DNA of 6,267 bases. Origin: an uncultured Bacilli bacterium (GTDB lineage Bacteria > Bacillota_I > Bacilli_A > RF39 > UBA660). The translations under genes were made by a program, and so were the position numbers. Position 1 is the first letter of the stretch, and every line of letters starts with the position of its first letter. The DNA lies in NCBI GenBank assembly GCA_934133155.1, contig CAKPAT010000070.1:1-6267 (forward strand). Direction: 5' to 3'. Under the pieces are notes generated by a model. That model did not search any database and had not been told where the DNA came from. It was given only the letters and a program-made list of their open reading frames with translations. Shown here piece by piece: positions 1 through 5,398 of the stretch.

Positions 1-177
1 TCCTTTTTCATCAAACCCAAATAAGTATGATGTTGCTCTTTCCGATGCAATTACAATTACTGGACCAGCTGGTAAAACCCATTTTACTTTATAGATACTA
101 TGCCCCGGTACAATATTATTTTTATAACTAAAATTCCATTTATTTAATTCTTCTTTTACTTTTTCTAAATTGAGCAT
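1..177 (-). CDS. Unrecognised small protein, N-terminal part only (runs off left edge)
   Basis: An open frame starts at ATG 177-175 and is still open at base 1, giving 59 codons. The start is preceded by an AAGGGAG ribosome binding site about 9 nt upstream (around 187-193), so this is probably a real gene. The protein begins MLNLEKVKEELNKWNF and continues with a Pro/Gly-containing strand-like stretch (KVKWVLPAGPVIVIASE), then YLFGFDEKG at the edge. It has no signal peptide or membrane segment. The pattern suggests a small soluble alpha/beta protein, but I do not recognise the family and assign no function. Its coding strand is A-rich (hand count A 72, T 53, G 35, C 17), unlike the T-rich coding strands of the genes to the right, which hints at a different origin. 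A candidate promoter lies at 292-320. Confidence 0.72.
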   Translation of the reverse strand, partial: MLNLEKVKEELNKWNFSYKNNIVPGHSIYKVKWVLPAGPVIVIASERATSYLFGFDEKG

Positions 178-291
178 ACTTCTAATCTCCCTTTCAATTT
201 ATTATTTGTTTGTTTCTTTGGATTTATGCCAAGTTTTTAGACACGATTTTCTGTCAAACCATTATTCTTATTTAAATAATTCTTCGCAACA

Positions 292-320
292 ATTGTACCA
301 AATTTATAACGAAAAGTCAT
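292..320 (-). promoter_or_regulatory. Candidate sigma-A promoter for the left-edge gene
   Basis: Read on the minus strand, ATGACT (315-320, 4 of 6 to TTGACA) is followed after 17 bp by TACAAT (292-297, 5 of 6 to TATAAT). It lies downstream of the terminator at 363-395 and about 115 nt before the ATG at 177, which fits independent transcription of that gene with a leader of about 108 nt. Chance matches are common in AT-rich DNA. Confidence 0.4.
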
Positions 321-362
321 CTCATCAAAAAATCCGACAGTAATATAATAGTTTCAAAATAC

Positions 363-395
363 AAAAAAAGCAAACCTCCTCTTGAAATGGTTTAC
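363..395 (-). terminator. Rho-independent terminator, minus strand
   Basis: On the minus strand GTAAACC (395-389) pairs with GGTTTGC (376-370) over 7 bp with one T-G wobble. The 12-nt loop may pair further, and the stem runs straight into seven T residues (369-363). This is the only convincing hairpin plus U-tract in the gap, and it would end leftward transcription from the DUF4186 operon or from a small transcript starting inside the gap. The complementary A-run on the plus strand lies before the hairpin, so it would not terminate plus-strand transcription. Confidence 0.7.
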
Positions 396-409
396 CAAAC
401 TAGTATAAT
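382..409 (+). promoter_or_regulatory. Candidate plus-strand promoter overlapping the terminator
   Basis: TTGAAA (382-387) and TATAAT (404-409) are separated by 16 bp on the plus strand, a good sigma-A match. Nothing downstream supports a gene: the first plus-strand frame (456-530, 24 codons) has no ribosome binding site. It could drive a short RNA or be fortuitous in AT-rich sequence. Confidence 0.25.
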
Positions 410-510
410 AACTGCTGCACACTCTAATTGAACAATCTAAGCAGTAATGTAATCTATGCTACTAAATATCGAAACCTCAAGATTTCTCTTTTGTCAAATG
501 TTCTTAACTA

Positions 511-591
511 TTAAAGAAAATTTACAATGAATATGAATATATAAAAACAAAATAAGAAAAAAATCAATGTTATTTCAGAAACTTTTAACAT
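511..591 (-). CDS. Possible 26-residue hydrophobic peptide
   Basis: ATG 591-589 to TAA 513-511 encodes 26 residues beginning MLKVSEITLIFF, after which almost every residue is Ile, Leu, Phe, Val, Tyr or Cys. This would make one membrane-spanning helix. No Shine-Dalgarno sequence precedes the ATG, which is the main argument against it, and T-rich DNA readily yields Phe/Ile-rich frames by chance. In its favour, a candidate promoter lies upstream (645-673) and a good terminator downstream (363-395), giving a potential transcript of about 270 nt. Small membrane peptides of this kind include type I toxins and leader peptides, but no homology is claimed. Confidence 0.15.
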   Translation of the reverse strand: MLKVSEITLIFFLFCFYIFIFIVNFL

Positions 592-602
592 AATGATTAT
601 CA
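588..602. promoter_or_regulatory. Fur/PerR-like 7-1-7 inverted repeat
   Basis: ACATAATGATTATCA matches 12 of 14 defined positions of the 7-1-7 Fur box (TGATAATnATTATCA), and the core ATAAT-G-ATTAT is a perfect inverted repeat. It overlaps the ATG of the possible 26-residue peptide and lies about 45 nt downstream of the candidate promoter at 645-673. No strong promoter sits directly on the box, so regulation by a Fur-family protein is only a possibility. Confidence 0.25.
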
Positions 603-621
603 ACAGTTGTCTTTTAAACTC

Positions 622-638
622 ATGTAATTACCATCAAT
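622..638. repeat. GTAATTAC palindromic repeat, copy 1
   Basis: ATGTAATTACCATCAAT recurs at 706-721 with one base deleted. The core GTAATTAC is a perfect 8-bp palindrome. This copy lies at the predicted transcription start of the candidate promoter at 645-673, where a repressor could act. Confidence 0.35.
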
Positions 639-644
639 CCCTTT

Positions 645-673
645 ATTATCTTATCCAAAATGATATTAGTCAG
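645..673 (-). promoter_or_regulatory. Candidate minus-strand promoter inside the gap
   Basis: On the minus strand CTGACT (668-673, 4 of 6) and GATAAT (645-650, 5 of 6) are spaced by 17 bp. The two GTAATTAC repeats flank it, and the next terminator is at 363-395. The predicted RNA of about 270 nt would contain only the possible 26-codon frame. The match is moderate and the background is AT-rich. Confidence 0.25.
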
Positions 674-705
674 TTTTGATAAATTACTCAAAAAACAGAA
701 GCTTT

Positions 706-721
706 ATGTAATTACATCAAT
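706..721. repeat. GTAATTAC palindromic repeat, copy 2
   Basis: ATGTAATTACATCAAT is the second copy of the 622-638 repeat, 84 bp away. Its first 12 bases (706-717, ATGTAATTACAT) form a perfect palindrome. It lies upstream of the -35 element of the candidate promoter at 645-673, so the two copies could be a paired operator. The function is not established. Confidence 0.35.
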
Positions 722-822
722 AATTATATTAAAAAAATGTTAAAACAATTTATTTGAATTTAGAAAAAAATAGATAAAATTAACATAACAAAACAAAAAA
801 ATAATTAAATCTATACTTAAAA

Positions 823-1179
823 TCAAAATTTTCCAGCACATTCCCTTTTAATAAACTCCATAATCACCGAAACCACATAAGAAATTTCATCATCAGACAA
901 ATTCTTGTTAGGTAAAATACCATGCCACTTATACAAACACTTGCGGCAACACGTCCCAGTTGCATGCTGAGCTATAAAAACCGGATGCCCCCTCATCGGC
1001 GTTTGCTTGCCATCATTAACTATAAAAGCAGGTGCAAGTCTTTTAGAAACAAAATCATAAGCATGATCACAAATCTTATCCATACCTTTTTCTTTAATAT
1101 AATTAATATCCTTCAAGCTCAAATGAAACCTACTTCTAAACTTAGAAAAACTAAGTCGGTAAAATAATTCATCAAGCAT
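823..1179 (-). CDS. DUF4186 family protein
   Basis: This 118-residue protein is close to full length for DUF4186, a compact family of unknown function. The family signature is complete: FRSRFHL at 14-20, a helix KDINYIKEKGMDKICDHA around 23-40, RLAPA at 47-51, then the conserved block DGKQTPMRGHPVFIAQHAT at 56-74, followed by Cys77, Cys78, Cys81 and KWHGI at 84-88. The clustered Cys residues with His65, His72 and His86 could bind a metal, but that is inference. There is no signal peptide or membrane segment, so it is probably cytoplasmic. The start ATG overlaps the end of the cinA-like gene by 8 nt and is preceded by AGAGGT (1185-1190) 5 nt upstream, which implies translational coupling. The stop is TGA. 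Family assignment is confident; no reaction can be given. Confidence 0.92.
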   Translation of the reverse strand: MLDELFYRLSFSKFRSRFHLSLKDINYIKEKGMDKICDHAYDFVSKRLAPAFIVNDGKQTPMRGHPVFIAQHATGTCCRKCLYKWHGILPNKNLSDDEISYVVSVIMEFIKRECAGKF

Positions 1180-1639
1180 CTAAAACCTCTAATAGTCTAT
1201 CACAAACAAATTTTAAAACTTCTTTCTTTTGTAAACACCTATCACAAGAAGAGACATTAATAGAGTAAACATATTCCTCATCACGCGTGCAAATACCAAC
1301 AAAAACCTCATTAATATTACCACTCAAATTATTCGGATCAATACTTCCTAAATGGCCAGTAACACCAACACCATAATCACTAGAAGTAAACTTCAAAATA
1401 CTCCTAGCCATATCTAAAGCAACTTCCCTACTATAAACAGTATAAGCAAAAATATCTGAAGCAGGTACACCCATTTTAACCTTAAAATCATTAGAATAAG
1501 TCACCGCACCAAACTTAAAAACCAAACTAGAACCAGACACATTAGTAATTGCATTAGAGAGCATCCCACCCGTACAAGACTCCATAAAACTAATAGTCTT
1601 GCCTAAATCAGTAAGCTTTTTCACAACACCTTCAAACAT
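1172..1639 (-). CDS. CinA C-terminal domain amidase (PncC-like, NMN deamidase family)
   Basis: This 155-residue protein is a stand-alone CinA C-terminal domain without the N-terminal molybdopterin-binding-like domain of full-length CinA. Members characterised as PncC hydrolyse nicotinamide mononucleotide to nicotinate mononucleotide and ammonia, recycling NAD breakdown products. ESCTGG at 20-25 holds the candidate nucleophile Ser21, followed by GSSLVF and VTYSNDFK (46-53), where Tyr48 and Lys53 are conserved family positions. The usual TGIAGPxGG segment is replaced by TGHLGSIDPNN (94-104), a divergent variant, so the substrate could differ. I chose ATG 1639 because AGAGGTGG (1645-1652) sits 5 nt upstream of it; the in-frame GTG at 1648 lies inside that ribosome binding site. 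It is 26 nt after the 444-residue gene, with a terminator overlapping the junction, and it overlaps the DUF4186 gene by 8 nt. Confidence 0.88.
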   Translation of the reverse strand: MFEGVVKKLTDLGKTISFMESCTGGMLSNAITNVSGSSLVFKFGAVTYSNDFKVKMGVPASDIFAYTVYSREVALDMARSILKFTSSDYGVGVTGHLGSIDPNNLSGNINEVFVGICTRDEEYVYSINVSSCDRCLQKKEVLKFVCDRLLEVLDA

Positions 1640-1644
1640 CAAAA

Positions 1645-1652
1645 CCACCTCT
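1645..1652 (-). promoter_or_regulatory. Ribosome binding site fixing the CinA-like start
   Basis: AGAGGTGG on the minus strand matches the extended anti-Shine-Dalgarno complement GAGGTG and lies 5 nt before ATG 1639. The upstream in-frame GTG (1648) is part of this site and therefore cannot be its target. It begins directly after the T-run of the terminator at 1653-1685. Confidence 0.75.
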
Positions 1653-1685
1653 AAAAAAAGGAAGCCTAACGCACCGCAAGACTTC
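1653..1685 (-). terminator. Intrinsic terminator or attenuator at the end of the 444-residue gene
   Basis: On the minus strand GAAGTCT (1685-1679) pairs with AGGCTTC (1667-1661) over 7 bp with one T-G wobble. The 11-nt loop is GC-rich, and the stem is followed by one C and then seven T residues (1659-1653). The hairpin covers the last codons and stop of the 444-residue gene, and the T-run abuts the ribosome binding site of the CinA-like gene. I see no separate promoter for the downstream genes, so partial read-through (attenuation) is the likeliest reading. Confidence 0.65.
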
Positions 1686-3000
1686 TATCAATATTTCTAT
1701 TAGCACTCATCATCTCATCAAAGAAAGAAATAACTTTTCTATTTTTAATATGAGCAACATCATAATTTTCATTAGGATCAGAAATCACAACCGATTTTTG
1801 TTCACTAATCTTACCAGCATCCCTGACGGGTGTCCAATAAAGCCTATCATAACCACCATCAGCATCAAACTCCTGAAGAAGTCCAACATTTTGCCAGTGA
1901 CACTGAAAAACAACATCAATCTTTAAAGACCCAAGTGCCGCAGCAACCATATTGCGCCCTTTAACATACTCAATAAGCTTATCCATATCGTTTGCATTTT
2001 CAATAATAAAAGTATCATTATCCGCATAAATAATAAATCTTATAAATAGTTCTTCATGATTAGACAAAGAAAGTAAATCGGATATTTTTTTAATAATACC
2101 AGTAATTCTTTTTACCTCATCTTGAACACCATTCAAATCAACAATCTTGCCATCTATAAAAATTCCAAAAGGTATCTTATTAACATTACAAAAATTCACA
2201 TTCCTATTAAAATTTTCAAAATCACTGCCAGAAGGACAAGAAATAATAAGATATTCACCATTAGCAGACTTTTCTTTTAACTCTGGTAAATCACCATCAC
2301 CAAGTGCAGTATCCGGTGCAATAAAACATGTAACTTCAGGCACATCAGCAAAAGAAATTCTTCCACCTTTTTTAGGAAAATCCAAAGAAGCCGTATCATT
2401 AGAAACATCTTTCATATCAATAGTTTCAACACGCTTAGTAACAGAAACAGGTCTATTATAAATATTCTCTTCAAATTCAGAAGTACCTTTAACAAATCCA
2501 TCTAAATTAATTTTACTTCCATACTTAGAAGTAAAATCACCATTATACACACTAGCTTTATAACTACTCGACATGTTATTATACTTAGCCGTAGCTCGCT
2601 CACAAGCTTTCACAATTTCTTCAATACCCTCAGCATAACTGCAATCACTACTCTGTTCAGGAAAATTATAGCTCACACCATCAATCACAAACATATCATT
2701 AGCCGACTTAATAACTTTTCTTTCCTTTAAATAAAGCGTAAGCTCATACTCAAGACGCTTAACAAGTCCATCATAAACACGTGTCCAAGCAAGCTTAAAA
2801 TTCAAATTTTCTACTGCAGAAGCACCATTTCTAGGAATATCCACATTAAAATTTCCCGTCGGAAAATTAACCGTCACAACCCTATCGGCATTATTAACCG
2901 TAATATACTTGCCTTCCCTAATCTTACTTTTAAGCCAGCTCTTCTGGCTTTCACTAATAACCCCAGGTTTATTATTAATTGTCATATTTTCATTTTGCAT
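1666..3000 (-). CDS. Unrecognised 444-residue soluble protein, possible degenerate GH25-like C-terminal domain
   Basis: I do not recognise this family from sequence. There is no signal peptide, membrane segment or lipobox, so it should be cytoplasmic. Residues 14-60 look like a short helix plus beta-strands, 64-96 a long amphipathic helix, and 120-145 another helix. Residues 160-215 are Ser/Asp/Lys-rich and linker-like. From about 222 the order resembles a GH25 (lysozyme-type) barrel: FIAPD at 226-230, DLPELKEKSANGEYLIISC (237-255), SDFENFNRNVNFC then NKIPFGIFIDGK (259-285), a helix, RFIIYADND (321-329), IEYVKGRN (343-350), and DVVFQCHWQNVGLLQEFDADG (362-382). GH25 enzymes carry a DxE motif near the fifth strand; here the equivalent region reads YADNDTF, so hydrolase activity is doubtful. 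ATG 3000 follows AGGTGAT (3006-3012) by 5 nt, and a consensus promoter is just upstream. Confidence 0.85.
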   Translation of the reverse strand: MQNENMTINNKPGVISESQKSWLKSKIREGKYITVNNADRVVTVNFPTGNFNVDIPRNGASAVENLNFKLAWTRVYDGLVKRLEYELTLYLKERKVIKSANDMFVIDGVSYNFPEQSSDCSYAEGIEEIVKACERATAKYNNMSSSYKASVYNGDFTSKYGSKINLDGFVKGTSEFEENIYNRPVSVTKRVETIDMKDVSNDTASLDFPKKGGRISFADVPEVTCFIAPDTALGDGDLPELKEKSANGEYLIISCPSGSDFENFNRNVNFCNVNKIPFGIFIDGKIVDLNGVQDEVKRITGIIKKISDLLSLSNHEELFIRFIIYADNDTFIIENANDMDKLIEYVKGRNMVAAALGSLKIDVVFQCHWQNVGLLQEFDADGGYDRLYWTPVRDAGKISEQKSVVISDPNENYDVAHIKNRKVISFFDEMMSANRNIDRSLAVR

Positions 3001-3026
3001 ATATCATCACCTGCTACACTACATAA

Positions 3027-3056
3027 ATTATACATCTCATTTACGAACACTGTCAA
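3027..3056 (-). promoter_or_regulatory. Consensus sigma-A promoter of the 444-residue gene
   Basis: On the minus strand a perfect TTGACA (3051-3056) is followed after 18 bp by a perfect TATAAT (3027-3032). A second TTGACA lies 10 bp further upstream (3061-3066). The predicted start is near 3020, giving a leader of about 20 nt that holds the AGGTGAT ribosome binding site. The promoter fills the 76-bp gap after the ATPase, where I see no terminator, so transcription from upstream may also pass through. Confidence 0.85.
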
Positions 3057-3076
3057 CATTTGTCAAAGAAAAACCA

Positions 3077-5374
3077 TTATTTTTTATATATTTTCTTGCA
3101 TATCTTGTCAAAAACACCAATGAACATATTGAAAACAAAAAATGCAAGCATAAAAAGTACCAAAACAAGTAAAATCAAATTAGGAAAAATACTACTTAAA
3201 GAGAAAAATCCCTTAAAGAAAACAAAACCAATAGAAAAAAGTAAAATCAAAAATACAAACAAACATCTACGTAAAGTATTAAAAGGAACACATATCCTGT
3301 AAAGTAACATAAATCCCGTAAAAGCCGTAAGAAGTACACACAAAGTTGAAACATCAATTTGACTTAAACTAATAAAAGTAGAAATAAACATAATTGCAAG
3401 TATATTAAAAACAATTGTCAAAGCAGTCGGCACGGACTTACGCAAAACATTAATAATAATCTTACCATTAATTCTCTCATTATTGGGTTCTAAAGCCAAA
3501 ACAAAAGAAGGAATACCAATTGTTACCATACTAGTAAGTGTAAGCTGAATAGGAATAAACGGATAATGTAAACTAAAAATTGCAAAAACAATAGCTAAAA
3601 TAGTCGCATAAGTCGTTTTACAAAGAAACAAAGAAGAAGATCTCTGTAAATTGTTAATACTGCGTCTTCCTTCCGCAACAACCTTAGGCATAGACGCAAA
3701 ATTAGAATCCAAAAGAACAAGCTGGGAAACATTTCTAGCAGCATCACTACCGCTACTCATCGCCACACTACAATCAGCCTCTTTTAATGCAAGAACATCA
3801 TTAACACCATCACCAGTCATCGCAACTGTATGACCCAAAGCCTGTAAAGCCATAATAATCTCTTTCTTCTGATTAGGCTTAACTCTACCAAAAACATTAT
3901 AATCCAAAACCAAATCTGAAATAAATTTGTCTGTCTTACTCATATCAACATACCTAACATTTTCAATACCAACCTTTTTAGCAATGCCTGCAACAGTCTT
4001 CGGATTATCCCCAGAAATAAGCCTAATATCGACACCTTGTTCCTTAAAATAATTCAAAGTTGCATAAGCTTCTTTTCTAATCCTATCATCGATAACAATT
4101 AAAGCCATCGGTACCAAATCATTCGGAATTTTTTTAGAAAGCTTCAAAGAAGATTTAGCAAGTAAAACAACCCTGCTACTAGAAGTATACATATCAAGTA
4201 AATCCTGAATTTCACTCAAATCAGATAAAATAATCTCTGGAGCTCCAAGCACATAGCTATAATTTTTAAAAGAGACACCAGACCATTTAGCCTGTGAAGA
4301 AAAAGGAACAACCTCTAAAACCTCCAAATTATCTTCTTTCCTATACTTCTTACCAATCGCCTCCATCGTCTGGTTATCATTATCCAAATGATAACTCAAA
4401 CTACCTAAAGCACTTTCCACCTCCGGCATAGAAAAATTAATAGGAATAACCTTAGAAACCTGCATATTACCCTCAGTAATAGTACCTGTTTTATCCAAAC
4501 AAATCGTATCAACACGTGCTAGAGTTTCAATACAAAAAAGTTCTTGAACTAAAACATTATACTTAGAAAGTCTAACAACCCCAATCGCCAAAACCGTACT
4601 AGTAAGTAAAACCAAACCCTCAGGTATCATGCCAATAAGACCAGCAACCGTCGAAACAACCGCATCACTTAAATTACCCGCTTCATTAAACTGTCTCATA
4701 AAAAGGAAAATACCAATCGGAATAATAATAACAGTAATCATTTTTAAAACCTTATTAATAAAGTTCATAATCTCTGAATTAATCTTTTTAACATACTTAG
4801 CTTCAGAAGAAATCTTTGTTGCGTAATTATCCATACCAACATGAAAAACCTCACCATAGCAACTACCACTAACAATAAAACTACCGGATAAAAGCACATC
4901 ACCAAAAGACTTACTAATAGATTCAGACTCTCCAGTAATCAAGGCCTCATTAACCAAAACCTCACCAGAAGTAATCTTAGTATCAACAACCACTTGATTG
5001 CCCGCCTTATATCTAATCGTATCGCCTAAAACAATATCATCATTCAAAACTTCCTGCATAAATCCATCACGAACAACCGTCGCCTTAGTCTCGTTAAGTA
5101 AACTAAGTTTATCAACAACCCTTTTACTCCGAATTTCTTGAACAGTACTAATAAAAGTATTGCAAAAAACAACACCTAAAAAAAGCAAATTCTTATAAGA
5201 ACCAACAAAGAAAATAGCCAATGCCAATCCAAAGTTTAACAAATTAAAAAGCGTAAAAAAATTAGAAGTAATAATATCTAAAATCGATTTAGTCGCATTT
5301 TTTACCTTATAATTAACAAGGCCTCTTTCCTTCAAAAGAGAAACCTCCTCGTGAGATAAACCTTTAATATCCAC
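3077..5374 (-). CDS. CtpE-like P-type cation-transporting ATPase
   Basis: This complete 765-residue P-type ATPase drives cation transport across the membrane by ATP hydrolysis. It has the actuator motif TGES (147-150), PEGL in the fourth helix (251-254), phosphorylation site DKTGT with Asp294, the FSSQAKWSGV segment (358-367), GDN (455-457), KPNQK (499-503) and hinge TGDGVND (520-526). Ten membrane helices are expected, roughly at 38-57, 61-78, 208-226, 236-263, 583-601, 605-628, 647-669, 673-694, 702-719 and 729-754. PEGL, INNLQRSSSLFL and IGIPSFVLALEPN resemble mycobacterial CtpE, a Ca2+ transporter, so calcium is a reasonable guess. There is no CxxC metal-binding domain, which argues against copper or cadmium. 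The usual KGAPE reads LGAPE (376-380). The GTG start is set by an in-frame TGA immediately upstream and by the conserved GLSHEEV N-terminus. It lies 24 nt after the HAD-GtrA gene. Confidence 0.93.
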   Translation of the reverse strand: MDIKGLSHEEVSLLKERGLVNYKVKNATKSILDIITSNFFTLFNLLNFGLALAIFFVGSYKNLLFLGVVFCNTFISTVQEIRSKRVVDKLSLLNETKATVVRDGFMQEVLNDDIVLGDTIRYKAGNQVVVDTKITSGEVLVNEALITGESESISKSFGDVLLSGSFIVSGSCYGEVFHVGMDNYATKISSEAKYVKKINSEIMNFINKVLKMITVIIIPIGIFLFMRQFNEAGNLSDAVVSTVAGLIGMIPEGLVLLTSTVLAIGVVRLSKYNVLVQELFCIETLARVDTICLDKTGTITEGNMQVSKVIPINFSMPEVESALGSLSYHLDNDNQTMEAIGKKYRKEDNLEVLEVVPFSSQAKWSGVSFKNYSYVLGAPEIILSDLSEIQDLLDMYTSSSRVVLLAKSSLKLSKKIPNDLVPMALIVIDDRIRKEAYATLNYFKEQGVDIRLISGDNPKTVAGIAKKVGIENVRYVDMSKTDKFISDLVLDYNVFGRVKPNQKKEIIMALQALGHTVAMTGDGVNDVLALKEADCSVAMSSGSDAARNVSQLVLLDSNFASMPKVVAEGRRSINNLQRSSSLFLCKTTYATILAIVFAIFSLHYPFIPIQLTLTSMVTIGIPSFVLALEPNNERINGKIIINVLRKSVPTALTIVFNILAIMFISTFISLSQIDVSTLCVLLTAFTGFMLLYRICVPFNTLRRCLFVFLILLFSIGFVFFKGFFSLSSIFPNLILLVLVLFMLAFFVFNMFIGVFDKICKKIYKK

Positions 5375-5380
5375 TCATAT

Positions 5381-5390
5381 CACATCCTTT
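5381..5390 (-). promoter_or_regulatory. Ribosome binding site for the GTG-started ATPase
   Basis: AAAGGATGTG on the minus strand lies 6 nt before GTG 5374. An out-of-frame ATG at 5378 opens a four-codon frame (MSGY, then stop), so initiation there would give a tiny peptide that competes with or couples to the ATPase. An internal GAGGAGG followed 7 nt later by an in-frame TTG (codon 14) could initiate a shorter form, but it would remove the conserved N-terminus. Confidence 0.55.
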
Positions 5391-5398
5391 AAACAAAA

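Larger units (their letters stand above)
178..822. other. 645-bp AT-rich intergenic region without a convincing protein gene
   Basis: This gap separates the DUF4186 gene from the left-edge gene. It is very AT-rich and full of stops in all frames; the longest starts give only 24-26 codons. The clearest element is an intrinsic terminator at 363-395. Weaker elements, listed separately, are three candidate promoters, a Fur/PerR-like box, a repeated GTAATTAC palindrome and a short hydrophobic frame. I see no tRNA, rRNA, CRISPR array or transposase remnant. No hairpin terminator lies directly after the DUF4186 stop, so that transcript may run about 430 nt to the 363-395 terminator. Confidence 0.75.

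Noticed and set aside
345..384. AGAGGAGG, a strong ribosome-binding-like sequence on the minus strand in the terminator loop and stem
   Set aside because: No ATG follows at a usable distance; the only nearby TTG frame stops after about 15 codons.
411..445. Inverted repeat ACTGCT/AGCAGT with a 23-nt loop
   Set aside because: A six-base match with a long loop is expected by chance and has no T-run or gene context.
456..530. Plus-strand 24-codon frame downstream of the candidate plus-strand promoter
   Set aside because: No ribosome binding site, no recognisable product, and a length expected by chance.
922..1167. Plus-strand open frame of 81 codons
   Set aside because: It lies wholly inside the DUF4186 gene, which has a complete conserved signature on the other strand, and its product has no domain features.
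1640..1648. GTG 1648 as start of the CinA-like gene
   Set aside because: It lies within the ribosome binding site that serves ATG 1639.
2147..2461. Plus-strand open frame of 104 codons
   Set aside because: It is antisense to the 444-residue gene, has no ribosome binding site, and its product is low-complexity Ser/Lys/Phe.
2909..3302. Two overlapping plus-strand frames over the promoter gap and the ATPase 3' end
   Set aside because: The Lys/Asn/Thr-rich translation comes from the A-rich complement of membrane-helix codons; the minus-strand ATPase is certain.
3651..3833. Plus-strand frame of 60 codons
   Set aside because: It is antisense to the TGDGVND region of the ATPase.
4629..4826. Plus-strand frame of 65 codons with hydrophobic stretches
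   Set aside because: It is the mirror of ATPase membrane helices 3 and 4; no start signals.
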